In this document: positions 17,531 to 25,492 of the stretch, piece by piece
How positions within the stretch are numbered: the first letter of the stretch is position 1
Layout of the letters: each line of letters opens with the position of its first letter
Source: Paraburkholderia elongata
GTDB taxonomy: Bacteria > Pseudomonadota > Gammaproteobacteria > Burkholderiales > Burkholderiaceae
Reading direction: 5' to 3'
NCBI RefSeq assembly: GCF_013177735.1
Contig: NZ_WOEZ01000108.1
Span: 1 to 32,915 of the forward strand
Length of the DNA: 32,915 nucleotides
Position numbers and translations under genes: made by a program
Notes under the pieces: model-generated
The model's database searches: none
Told to the model about the DNA's origin: nothing
The model's input: the letters and a program-made list of their open reading frames with translations, nothing else

Positions 17531-18397
17531 TCAGTCGTAGGCCAGGGCCCACTGAGCTCCACGCAACCAGCATCGGTCATCCGGCAGATCACCGGTGCGG
17601 TACAAGCGTGTCACGGCACGCCAGCCGCCCTTTTGAAAGGCGGCGTCAAGCGCGGCTTCCGACGCGTCATCGCGCCCTCCTTCACACGGGTAGAGGCCGA
17701 CCGCGGAGATCCAGGCGGCGAAATATTCATCGCCATCGCGTTCAATTCGAAATACCACCCCGTATGGGGAAATCGGGGTCGCGCCACCAGGAAGCCAGGT
17801 CCTCTCCGCCGTGAGGGGGAGAATCAACCTGCCACCGTCGTTCAAGCGATCGAGCCAGATGTCGGCGGGATGGGTTACGCCCGCGTTCACATAGATCACG
17901 TCAGCCGGATCAAAGGACATCGAGAACCCGTCGCCCTGAAGAACCTGAACGTTCCTCGCATCCGATAAATTTGTCGCCGCGCGCCCGGCCAAGCCGGCAT
18001 CGAACTCGATGGCCGTGATCCTGCCAGCAGGACCCACGAGATAGCTCATGATGGCCGTGTAGTAACCGACACCCGCTCCGATATGAACCACGTGCTCGCC
18101 GGCTCGAATATCGGCGCATGCGAGAAGCGGCACATGGTAGGACGGCATGCCGTTGTTAAGGCCACGTTCCGGAATGATGCCAATCAAAACATCGGCATAG
18201 AGATGGACGGGGTCGGCGTCAGGCGTGGGGATGTAGCCGATGGAACGCAAGATTGGCCACGGCCCGGGACCAAGATAGCGTTCCCGTTCGACAGCAGCGA
18301 ATGCCGCCTCAACGGCCGGATTTGCAATGCCGGCTGAAGCCATGAGCTGCCTGGCAAACGCTCGGCGGACGATTGCAAGCTTTTGCTGACGATCCAT
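17531..18397 (-). CDS. PCMT-like SAM-dependent methyltransferase
   Basis: Related to protein-L-isoaspartate O-methyltransferase, which methylates damaged aspartyl residues so they can be repaired. The 288 residues are longer than E. coli Pcm (208) and have an extra C-terminal part. AFAAVERERYLGPG resembles the PCMT N-terminal region. HVVHIGAGVGYYTAIMSYLVG (about 103-122) is SAM motif I. ITAIEFDAGLA and VIYVNAGVTHPADIWLDRLNDGGRLILPL correspond to later motifs. The usual Pcm segment with Ser/Thr before motif I is replaced by NNGMPSYHVPLLACA, so the substrate may differ. AGAGG precedes the ATG. It begins 49 bases after the DipZ-like gene on the same strand and is probably co-transcribed with it. 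Confidence 0.8.
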   Translation of the reverse strand: MDRQQKLAIVRRAFARQLMASAGIANPAVEAAFAAVERERYLGPGPWPILRSIGYIPTPDADPVHLYADVLIGIIPERGLNNGMPSYHVPLLACADIRAGEHVVHIGAGVGYYTAIMSYLVGPAGRITAIEFDAGLAGRAATNLSDARNVQVLQGDGFSMSFDPADVIYVNAGVTHPADIWLDRLNDGGRLILPLTAERTWLPGGATPISPYGVVFRIERDGDEYFAAWISAVGLYPCEGGRDDASEAALDAAFQKGGWRAVTRLYRTGDLPDDRCWLRGAQWALAYD

Positions 18398-18446
18398 TTC
18401 GGGACCTCTGGGGTTGGCGTGATTGATTCACGCCGTTCACCTCAGA

Positions 18447-20330
18447 TTAGCCGAATGTAAAGGCATACGCTTGCACGCCCGGATCCAGAAATTCGATCGA
18501 AAACGTGTGATCCGTAACATCGCCGGATTGCCGCACGAGCTGGTACAGACGCTGGCCGTTGACGGTGCCGGTGCCATCGGCAGCAACGTCTGTGCCATGC
18601 GCGGCGCCCGGAGCGGCGCCATCCACGCTCACGCGGAAGCGAACGGGCTTGCCGTCCTTGTCCGGACCGAGCACCAGATGCAGATCGCGTGCATGGAAGC
18701 GATAGACAATGCGTCCGGACGCCGCCATGAGGGTCGCGTGTTCGGCGTCCACTTTCCACGCGCCGGCCAGCCCCCAATCGTTGACCGCGAGCTGTGACGG
18801 CGCCGCGTAGGTGTGAACCTTGTCCGGCGTTTCGCCGCCGGGCGACGCGAAATTCTCGGCACGTTGATATCCAATATAGGTTTCCGGCGACTGCATGTCG
18901 GCGTTGTCGGCCGCTGCCTGCACGCCTTGCGCGCTTGTGCTGGCAATTCCGACTGCGACCTTCGACACGTTCGCATGCCCTGCCTCGATCAGCAGCGCCT
19001 GAATCACCTTTTCCGATTCCGCATAGTCGCCTTCGCCGAAATGGTGATAGCGAATCTGCCCTTTGGCATCGACGAAATAATGTGCCGGCCAGTACTGATT
19101 GTTCAGCGCCCGCCAGATCGCGTAGTTGTTGTCGATCGCGACGGGATAGTCGACGCCGAGATCGTGGACGGCCTTCTTCACATTGTCGATATTGCGTTCG
19201 AACGCGAATTCCGGTGCATGCACGCCGATCACGACGAGCCCCTGGTCCTTATATTTCTGCGCCCACGCTTTCACATACGGCAGCGAACGCAGGCAGTTGA
19301 TGCACGAGTACGTCCAGAAATCGACTAACACGACTTTGCCGCGCAGGTCCTGAACCGTCAGCGGCGGTGAATTCAGCCACTGGACGGCGCCGTTCAAGGT
19401 CGGCAGCACGCCTTCGACGGGCAACGCAGCCGCGCCGCCTGGTGCGCCTTGCGAGGCACGCGTCATCGCGCCGGAGTCGACGGAGTCGCTTGCATTGGCG
19501 GCAGAGTTGGCCGTCATCACGGCGTCGTTGCCCGATGCATTGGCCGATGCGTCGGCCGGCGCGTTGGTCTTATGACCCGCCGCCCCCGGATTGCCCGGCG
19601 TCGCACCGGGCGAAAGCGTGTCGACCAGTTTCTGTTCGATGCCACCGGTGGCGATGGTCGATACACGCGCCAGTACGCCGGTGTCGAGCCCGAGCGCAAT
19701 CGCCACCACGCCGCCTAGCATCGCCGCGCCGATCCCGCGGCGGATCCATTCGCCCGCGCCGAGAGAGCGCTTCATCGCCGTGAACACCCGGCCGCCAATC
19801 AGCAGCGCCACCGCCAGCGAAGTCGCGGCGCCGGCCGCATAAGCCACCAGCAACAGCGTGGTGCCGACGCTTGCGCCCCGCAATGCCGCGCCGGTCAGCA
19901 CCAGGCCGAGAATCGGACCGGCGCACGGTGCCCACAGCAAGCCGGTCGCGATGCCCAGCAGAAAGGACGATCCTGCGCGAACCTGTTGACCGTCGCCCTG
20001 CGCAAAATTCGACAGGCGATTGCCGGCGCTCACCAGGGGGCGCATCAGATGATCCGCGAAACGCGGCAGCAACAGCGTCAGTCCGAAGACGGCGAGCAAG
20101 GCAATCGCGAGCCAGCGGCCATACTGGTTAGCCTGCGTGACCCAGCCGCCGCCCACTGCGGCGAGGGTCGCGACGAGGGCGAACGTCAGCGCCATGCCGG
20201 CGAGCAAGGGCAGCCCGCTGCGCGCGAAAGGCTGATCGGCGCGCGCGAAGACAAACGGCAGCACCGGCAGGATGCACGGACTGAGGATCGTCAGAGCGCC
20301 GCCAAGATAGGCGAGAACGATAAGTAGCAT
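18447..20330 (-). CDS. DipZ-like protein: CcdA membrane domain, thioredoxin domain and C-terminal sandwich domain
   Basis: Carries reducing power across the inner membrane to a periplasmic thioredoxin domain. Residues 1-220 are a six-helix CcdA/DsbD-type domain with its two redox cysteines at C19 (LSPCILPVLP) and C136 (LLWAPCAGPILG). A low-complexity Ala/Asn/Ser linker spans about 240-300. A TlpA/thioredoxin-like domain follows, with C343-I-N-C346 (WTYSCINCLRSLP) as the active site. The last 150 residues resemble the beta-sandwich domain found in DipZ homologues (AWKVDAEHATL, RFHARDLHLVLGP). The frame extends to 20411, but ATG 20330 gives the normal CcdA N-terminus; total 627 residues. It is divergent from a two-component system and upstream of the PCMT-like gene. 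Partner substrates are unknown. Confidence 0.9.
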   Translation of the reverse strand: MLLIVLAYLGGALTILSPCILPVLPFVFARADQPFARSGLPLLAGMALTFALVATLAAVGGGWVTQANQYGRWLAIALLAVFGLTLLLPRFADHLMRPLVSAGNRLSNFAQGDGQQVRAGSSFLLGIATGLLWAPCAGPILGLVLTGAALRGASVGTTLLLVAYAAGAATSLAVALLIGGRVFTAMKRSLGAGEWIRRGIGAAMLGGVVAIALGLDTGVLARVSTIATGGIEQKLVDTLSPGATPGNPGAAGHKTNAPADASANASGNDAVMTANSAANASDSVDSGAMTRASQGAPGGAAALPVEGVLPTLNGAVQWLNSPPLTVQDLRGKVVLVDFWTYSCINCLRSLPYVKAWAQKYKDQGLVVIGVHAPEFAFERNIDNVKKAVHDLGVDYPVAIDNNYAIWRALNNQYWPAHYFVDAKGQIRYHHFGEGDYAESEKVIQALLIEAGHANVSKVAVGIASTSAQGVQAAADNADMQSPETYIGYQRAENFASPGGETPDKVHTYAAPSQLAVNDWGLAGAWKVDAEHATLMAASGRIVYRFHARDLHLVLGPDKDGKPVRFRVSVDGAAPGAAHGTDVAADGTGTVNGQRLYQLVRQSGDVTDHTFSIEFLDPGVQAYAFTFG

Positions 20331-20569
20331 GTCGGTTCCGGGCGTGGTTGTCAGTCGGTTAGGGTCGGTACGCGGTTGGGTACGGTACGGATCAGCGGAA
20401 AGTGCCCACATGCTAGGGCGTGGGGGATGTCGAAGTCCTCACGAAAAGTTAAATTAAATGTGATAACTCGCCGCCCGGAAATTTTGCACAATGGCGCAAC
20501 GGCCCGATTTTTGCGGGAGCCTTTTTCTACCGTTCTGAACCACGCCCTGACCCGCGTCTAAATCCCTCC

Positions 20570-21328
20570 ATGGACCATCCGAAGCGCATCCTGATCGTTG
20601 AAGACGACGTCGACATCGCCAACGTGCTCAGCCTTCATCTGCGCGACGAGCGTTACGAAGTCGTGCACAGCGCCGACGGCAACGAAGGGCTGCGCCTGCT
20701 GGAGCAAGGCGGTTGGGACGCGCTGATCCTCGACCTGATGCTGCCCGGCGTCGACGGTCTGGAAATCTGCCGGCGCGCCCGCGCGATGACGCGCTATACG
20801 CCGATCATCATCACCAGCGCGCGTTCGAGCGAAGTGCACCGGATCCTCGGCCTCGAACTCGGCGCCGACGACTACCTCGCCAAGCCGTTTTCGGTGCTCG
20901 AATTGGTTGCGCGCGTCAAAGCTTTGCTGCGGCGCGTCGAAGCCATGGCGAAAGACTCGCGTATCGACGCGGGCAGTCTGCAGTTCGCCGGGCTGACGAT
21001 CGATCCGCTGACGCGCGAGGCGACAGTCGACGGCAAGCCCATCGAACTGACGCCACGTGAATTCGACCTGCTGTATTTCTTCGCGCAGCATCCTGGCAAA
21101 GTGTTCTCGCGGATGGACCTGCTCAATGCGGTGTGGGGCTATCGGCACGAGGGCTACGAGCACACCGTCAATACCCACATCAACCGGCTGCGCGCGAAGA
21201 TCGAGACCGATCCCGCCCAGCCCGAGCGCATCCTGACCGTCTGGGGGCGCGGCTACAAGCTGGCCATGCCAGGCATGTCAGGCATGCCTGGCGACGCGCC
21301 CGCCGGCGCAGATCAGGACGCGCCGTGA
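20570..21328 (+). CDS. OmpR/PhoB-type response regulator
   Basis: Phosphorylation-controlled transcription factor, 252 residues. The receiver domain (6-120) has the acidic pair E11-D12-D13, phosphoacceptor D55 (LILDLMLPGVDG), the S/T switch at S83 and K105 (YLAKPFSV). The C-terminal winged-helix domain (about 145-240) shows IELTPREFDLLYFFAQHPGK, then VFSRMDLLNAVWG and HINRLRAKIE. The tail is Gly/Ala/Met rich (MPGMSGMPGDAPAG) and non-conserved. No obvious Shine-Dalgarno. Its stop overlaps the GTG start of the histidine kinase gene (GTGA), so the two are co-expressed. It may also control the divergent DipZ-like gene 240 bases away. Confidence 0.95.
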   Translation: MDHPKRILIVEDDVDIANVLSLHLRDERYEVVHSADGNEGLRLLEQGGWDALILDLMLPGVDGLEICRRARAMTRYTPIIITSARSSEVHRILGLELGADDYLAKPFSVLELVARVKALLRRVEAMAKDSRIDAGSLQFAGLTIDPLTREATVDGKPIELTPREFDLLYFFAQHPGKVFSRMDLLNAVWGYRHEGYEHTVNTHINRLRAKIETDPAQPERILTVWGRGYKLAMPGMSGMPGDAPAGADQDAP

Positions 21329-22818
21329 ATCTGACACTGACCCAGCGGCTCTCGCTCGTCTTCTCCGTGCTGCTGCTGGCGTGCTGCGGCGCGTCGGCGT
21401 GGCTGCAGATCCGCTCGAACGACCTGCACGAAAAGGAGGTCGTGCAGAGCCTGTCGAAGGATCTCGCCGACCATATCGCGCATCGCACCACGCTGATGGA
21501 CGCGAACGGTTTGCGGCCCGACGCGGTGCGCCAACTGTTCGGCCAGTTAATGAGGGTGAATCCGAGCGTCGAGGTGTACCTGCTCGACAACCAGGGACGT
21601 ATCAAGGGCGACGACGCCCCCGCGGGCCACGTCAAGCGCGCGCAGGTGGATCTCGCGCCGATCCGGCAATTCATCGCCGGCGATGCTTTGCCGATCCTCG
21701 GCGACGACCCGCGCAGCGTCGACGGGAAAAAAGTGTTTAGTGCCGCGCCGCTGCAATTAAGCGGACAACCGCCATCCGGCTATATCTACGTCGTCCTGCT
21801 CGGCGAGGAACACGACGCGCTCGCCGCGCGTGTGGCCGCCAGTTCGGTGCTGCGCACTACGCTCTGGTCAATGGCGCTGGTCGCGCTGCTGGGATTGCTC
21901 GCGGGTTTGACGGCGTTCGGCCTGATCACGCGACCGTTGCGGCGCCTCACCGACGCCATGCGCCGCTTCGATGCCGACGGCGAACCCGCTAACCAGCCGG
22001 CGGTACCACGCTCCGCGCCTGCTGGACAGCGCGACGAAATCGCCGTCCTCGAAGCGACATTTGCGCAAATGGCCAAACGCATCGGCGACCAGTGGCGTGC
22101 GCTGACGCGCCAGGATCAGCAGCGGCGCGAGCTGATCGCCAATATTTCGCACGACCTGCGTACACCGCTAACCTCGCTGCACGGCTACCTCGAGACGCTG
22201 TCGCTGAAAGCCGACACGCTGGGCGAAACGGAGCGCAAACGCTATCTTGCGATCGCGCTTGCCCAGAGCGTCAAGGTCGGGCGGCTCGCGCAGGCGCTAT
22301 TTGAACTGGCCCGGCTCGAACACGGCAACGTGCAACCCGCGCTCGAGCCATTCTCGCTGGTCGATCTGGTCCAGGACGTCTTCCAGAAATTCGAGTTGCC
22401 TGCGGAAGCGCGGCACATCCAGTTGCGCGCTGACTTCCCCCATCGCCTCCCGGCCGTCCACGCCGATCTGGCGATGATCGAGCGCGTGCTGACGAACCTG
22501 CTCGACAACGCGATTCGCCACACACCCGCCGGAGGATCGATCGACGTCGATCTCGCGCACAAGGACGGCAAGGTATCGGTCACGGTCAGCGATACCGGTC
22601 CCGGCATTCCAGCGGAGCAGCGCGAGGGGCTGTTCGAACGTCCGTTCAGCTCAGGCGGCGCGCATCGCGGGGGCGGACTCGGACTGCTGATCGTGCAGCG
22701 CATGCTGCAATTGCATCACAGCCAGATACGTCTGCTCGAGCGCGCGGAAACGGGCACGGCATTCTGTTTCGAGCTAGCGACGACCGAGAAGGCGGCCGTC
22801 GCCGGCATCCAGTCCTGA
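21325..22818 (+). CDS. Membrane sensor histidine kinase
   Basis: Cognate kinase of the upstream response regulator, 497 residues. The first membrane helix (about 8-29) and the second (about 180-201) flank a periplasmic sensor domain of roughly 150 residues. This is followed by a HAMP linker (TRPLRRLTDAMRRF), a HisKA domain with H276 (NISHDLRTPLTSLHGYL), and an HATPase domain with N-box LTNLLDNAIRHTP, G1 DTGPGIP and G2 GGGLGLLIV. The open frame runs back to 21133, but GTG 21325 overlaps the regulator's stop and gives a normal first membrane segment. The loop after G1 (LFERPFSSGGAHRG) is typical. The signal sensed is unknown. Two Cys in the first helix (C20, C21) are worth noting beside a thiol-redox neighbour. 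Confidence 0.93.
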   Translation: MNLTLTQRLSLVFSVLLLACCGASAWLQIRSNDLHEKEVVQSLSKDLADHIAHRTTLMDANGLRPDAVRQLFGQLMRVNPSVEVYLLDNQGRIKGDDAPAGHVKRAQVDLAPIRQFIAGDALPILGDDPRSVDGKKVFSAAPLQLSGQPPSGYIYVVLLGEEHDALAARVAASSVLRTTLWSMALVALLGLLAGLTAFGLITRPLRRLTDAMRRFDADGEPANQPAVPRSAPAGQRDEIAVLEATFAQMAKRIGDQWRALTRQDQQRRELIANISHDLRTPLTSLHGYLETLSLKADTLGETERKRYLAIALAQSVKVGRLAQALFELARLEHGNVQPALEPFSLVDLVQDVFQKFELPAEARHIQLRADFPHRLPAVHADLAMIERVLTNLLDNAIRHTPAGGSIDVDLAHKDGKVSVTVSDTGPGIPAEQREGLFERPFSSGGAHRGGGLGLLIVQRMLQLHHSQIRLLERAETGTAFCFELATTEKAAVAGIQS

Positions 22819-23079
22819 CTCATCATCCGGCCGTTCGCCGATGTGGCAACTGACCGGCGACATCGCCGAATCGGATCCATGACACCCGCTCCGCTGAAAA
22901 CGGTTTCACGTAGAAAACCGGCACACCAGTTCCAGGTAGGCGCAACGCGTATTGATGTGTAAACCAGGCTTTCTACAATGAATGTACCGGTACGCAGGGG
23001 CGCCAGATTGCCTGAAGAATCTCCCCCGCCGGTGATTGATAGCTGGAGGCCACGCGCTCGTGTCGCGTAGGAATCCCAC

Positions 23080-23325
23080 ATGAAACCTGATCAGGTGGAA
23101 GCGAGTGAAAATCCGGAGGAAACGACGGGGAACAAAGTGCGGGTCGCGCTTGCGGCCGTCGGTACTTTGATGGCGGCTTTCGGCATCGCTATTTGCGTAT
23201 TTGGCCTCGTCGAGTTCAACCAGGCGAAGGTCCTCGCCGGCGTGTGCGTTATCGTTGTGTCGACGATCACCTACATTTTGATGCTGACGGGAGCAGGTGA
23301 AGGGAGGCGAGACGGTGCGGGCTGA
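23080..23325 (+). CDS. Small two-helix membrane protein of unknown function
   Basis: An 81-residue protein with a charged N-terminus (MKPDQVEASENPEETTGNK), two hydrophobic segments (about 20-45 and 50-72) and a short charged tail. I do not recognise the family. AGGA lies a few bases before the ATG. It stands alone, 261 bases after the histidine kinase and convergent with the following LysR gene. It is likely to be real because its hydrophobic pattern is coherent, but no function can be offered. Confidence 0.55.
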   Translation: MKPDQVEASENPEETTGNKVRVALAAVGTLMAAFGIAICVFGLVEFNQAKVLAGVCVIVVSTITYILMLTGAGEGRRDGAG

Positions 23326-23422
23326 TCGAAGCCTTTCAACTAAGCCGATTCCATCAACGACGTCGACCAACTGACTTCCAGCCGGTTCTGATGCCCACGT
23401 CCCCGCGATAGCAAACACGCGC

Positions 23423-24313
23423 TCAACGTGTGCCCTGCTCCAGCAACTGAATCCAGAGACGCTGTGCAACGGGACCGTGTGTGGCATCTCGAAGCCGCGC
23501 CGCGTAGTGCTTAAGCGTAGCGCCGTGCAGGTGCCGCCCCTCCAGCGACACCAGACGATGTTCCTCGAGGTCGCGAGCGACAAGATGATAGGGCATATGG
23601 CCCCACGCAAGTCCTTGCACGATCAGCTCACGTTTCATCAACTGGTCGGGCACGGTACAGGTCGGCGCGCCTTCGATCAGATAATAATTGGCGTCCGATG
23701 GCTGTTTGCTTGTGTCGCGAATGATGCACTGAACGTAGGGCCTCAAGTCATCAGGCGCGAGCGGTTCATCGAGGGACTGCTTGAGAAACCCCGGTGCGGC
23801 GACCGGCACGAGCTTGACCTCGAAGAGTTCGACGGTTTCGATCGCCGGCGACGGTTTGTCGAGGTGATGGAAGATCAGATCACAATCGCCATTTTTCAGC
23901 CGTTCCCAAGGGCCGCTAATCGCCTCGAACAGCAGCGTAAGGCGCGTACCGCTACTCGCCTCAAAGAACCGTCTAAGCGTGCCCAGTGTTTCCGGCAACG
24001 GGCACAGGTCACCCACGACGACGCGTAACTCTGCCTCCTGCCCGGCCGCGAACTGGGCCGCTTCTCGCTGAAGATTTTCATAGTGGCGAAGAAACTGCGC
24101 GACCCGCGCGTGATACGCCGCGCCTTCCGACGTGAGCGACACACGGTACCCCGCCCGGTCGAGCAGGACCATGCCCACTTGAGCTTCAAGCGCCCTCACG
24201 GCCGCATGCACCGTTGGATGCGTCCGGTTCAAACGAACTGCGGCCGCGGCAAAGCTGCCTTCGGCAACCAGCGCCTCAAAACATTGCAGCTGCAATAACG
24301 TTGGCTCGTTCAT
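23423..24313 (-). CDS. LysR-family regulator divergent from an MDR oxidoreductase
   Basis: LysR-type activator/repressor of 296 residues. The N-terminal helix-turn-helix (about 17-37: GSFAAAAVRLNRTHPTVHAAVR) is followed by LEAQVGMVLLDRAGYRVSLTSEG. The effector domain (about 90-296) begins at ELRVVVGDLCPLPETLGTLRRF. A longer in-frame start exists at 24346, but that ATG lies inside the candidate operator and has no ribosome site, so 24313 is preferred. The divergent layout with the gene at 24406, and an inverted repeat between them, are the classic LysR autoregulatory arrangement. The inducer is unknown. Confidence 0.9.
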   Translation of the reverse strand: MNEPTLLQLQCFEALVAEGSFAAAAVRLNRTHPTVHAAVRALEAQVGMVLLDRAGYRVSLTSEGAAYHARVAQFLRHYENLQREAAQFAAGQEAELRVVVGDLCPLPETLGTLRRFFEASSGTRLTLLFEAISGPWERLKNGDCDLIFHHLDKPSPAIETVELFEVKLVPVAAPGFLKQSLDEPLAPDDLRPYVQCIIRDTSKQPSDANYYLIEGAPTCTVPDQLMKRELIVQGLAWGHMPYHLVARDLEEHRLVSLEGRHLHGATLKHYAARLRDATHGPVAQRLWIQLLEQGTR

Positions 24314-24333
24314 TGTAGAAATGACTTTCAGTC

Positions 24334-24365
24334 TTTGTCGAAACATAGTAATTTATTTCGACGAA
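24334..24365. promoter_or_regulatory. Candidate LysR operator in a divergent promoter
   Basis: TTTGTCGAAA (24334-24343) and TTTCGACGAA (24356-24365) are inverted arms with one mismatched pair, separated by 12 A/T-rich bases. The site lies 40-72 bases before the MDR gene and just upstream of the LysR start, as expected for a LysR recognition site. Confidence 0.6.
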
Positions 24366-24405
24366 TGCCGATCCTACCATTCAGTCTCCACGTGAGGAGA
24401 TCGAC

Positions 24406-25389
24406 ATGAAAGCAATCGTGAGGAAGCAGTTTGGTGGTCCTGAAGTACTCGGCATCGCCGACAGACCGCTGCCGGCCGTCAAACCGGGTTGTGTGCTGAT
24501 TCGCGTTCGGGCATTTGGCCTGAACCGGGCCGAACTCTATATGCGGCGCGGGTTATGGGGAGATGTAGCGGAAGTAAGCGGCATCGAATGTGTTGGGTCC
24601 GCAGTGCAGGATGCGACCGGAATCCTGCGCGAGGGTCAGACGGTTGTGGCGCTGATGGGCGGCATGGGGCGAACGATCGACGGCAGCTATGCGGAATATG
24701 TCGTTGTCCCCGCCACTAATGTCGTGGCCGTTGAAAGCGACCTCGACTGGGAACATCTCGCCGCCCTGCCGGAAGCTTATGCAGTCGCGTGGACCTGTCT
24801 TCACAGAAACCTGGAAGTAAAGGCTGGGCAGCGGCTTGTCGTGCGTGGGGGGACTTCGAGCCTCGGGCAGGCCGCCATCGATATCGGCCGCCAACTCGGC
24901 GTGGAGGTGATTGCAACCACCCGTCGACCAGCGGGAGAAGTTTTGCTGCGTTCGTTAGGGGCCGCGCATGTCGTGACGACCGCGGATGAGTCATGCACGT
25001 TAGGCACGGCGCCAGGCTGGCCGGGCGGCAAAGTCGACGCGGTGCTTGACCTCATCGGAAACAGCACCGTTCTCGACTCAATGCGCGCCACACGTCGTGG
25101 GGGGCGCGTATGCCTGGCGGGATTTCTGGGAGGGCTCGCGCCACTAGCCGGCTTCGATCCGCTCAGTCAGATGCCGAGCGGGGTTCATTTGAGCTTTTTC
25201 GGGAGCTTCAACTTCGGGACCCCCGACTTTCCACTATCCGATGTGCCCATGCAACAGATCGTGGATTCCGAGGCGAGCGGCCTATATCGAGGCAAACCAG
25301 CGCACGTATTCGGCTTTTCCGAAGTTCCAATCGCCCACGAACTGATGGAGCGCAACGAGGCCGTTGGGAAGTGTGTCGTGCTCGTCTAA
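24406..25389 (+). CDS. MDR-superfamily NAD(P)H-dependent oxidoreductase, quinone-reductase-like
   Basis: Medium-chain dehydrogenase/reductase of 327 residues, in the zinc-free quinone oxidoreductase branch: the N-terminal MKAIVRKQFGGPEVLGI and FGLNRAELYMRRG replace the zinc-ligand segments of alcohol dehydrogenases. The nucleotide-binding motif is VVRGGTSSLGQAAIDIGRQL (about 146-165), and VIATTRRP follows the second strand. AGGAG (24395-24399) sits six bases before the ATG. It is transcribed divergently from the LysR gene at 23423 and is its likely target. Substrate unknown: members reduce quinones, enones or aldehydes. Confidence 0.88.
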   Translation: MKAIVRKQFGGPEVLGIADRPLPAVKPGCVLIRVRAFGLNRAELYMRRGLWGDVAEVSGIECVGSAVQDATGILREGQTVVALMGGMGRTIDGSYAEYVVVPATNVVAVESDLDWEHLAALPEAYAVAWTCLHRNLEVKAGQRLVVRGGTSSLGQAAIDIGRQLGVEVIATTRRPAGEVLLRSLGAAHVVTTADESCTLGTAPGWPGGKVDAVLDLIGNSTVLDSMRATRRGGRVCLAGFLGGLAPLAGFDPLSQMPSGVHLSFFGSFNFGTPDFPLSDVPMQQIVDSEASGLYRGKPAHVFGFSEVPIAHELMERNEAVGKCVVLV

Positions 25390-25492
25390 AACACAGATCT
25401 GGAATTGGCAGTCGGAACCTATGACTGAACGCCGAGGTCGAGCGCGTCCTTACGGACGGCCGCAACACTCTCGTCACTGCTCGCCGGATCCC

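Noticed and set aside
22901..22920. CGGTTT-N8-AAACCG inverted repeat after the histidine kinase gene, considered as a further TetR site or a terminator
   Set aside because: The arm order is reversed relative to the TetR palindromes, the core is absent, and the 6-base stem has no T-tract.
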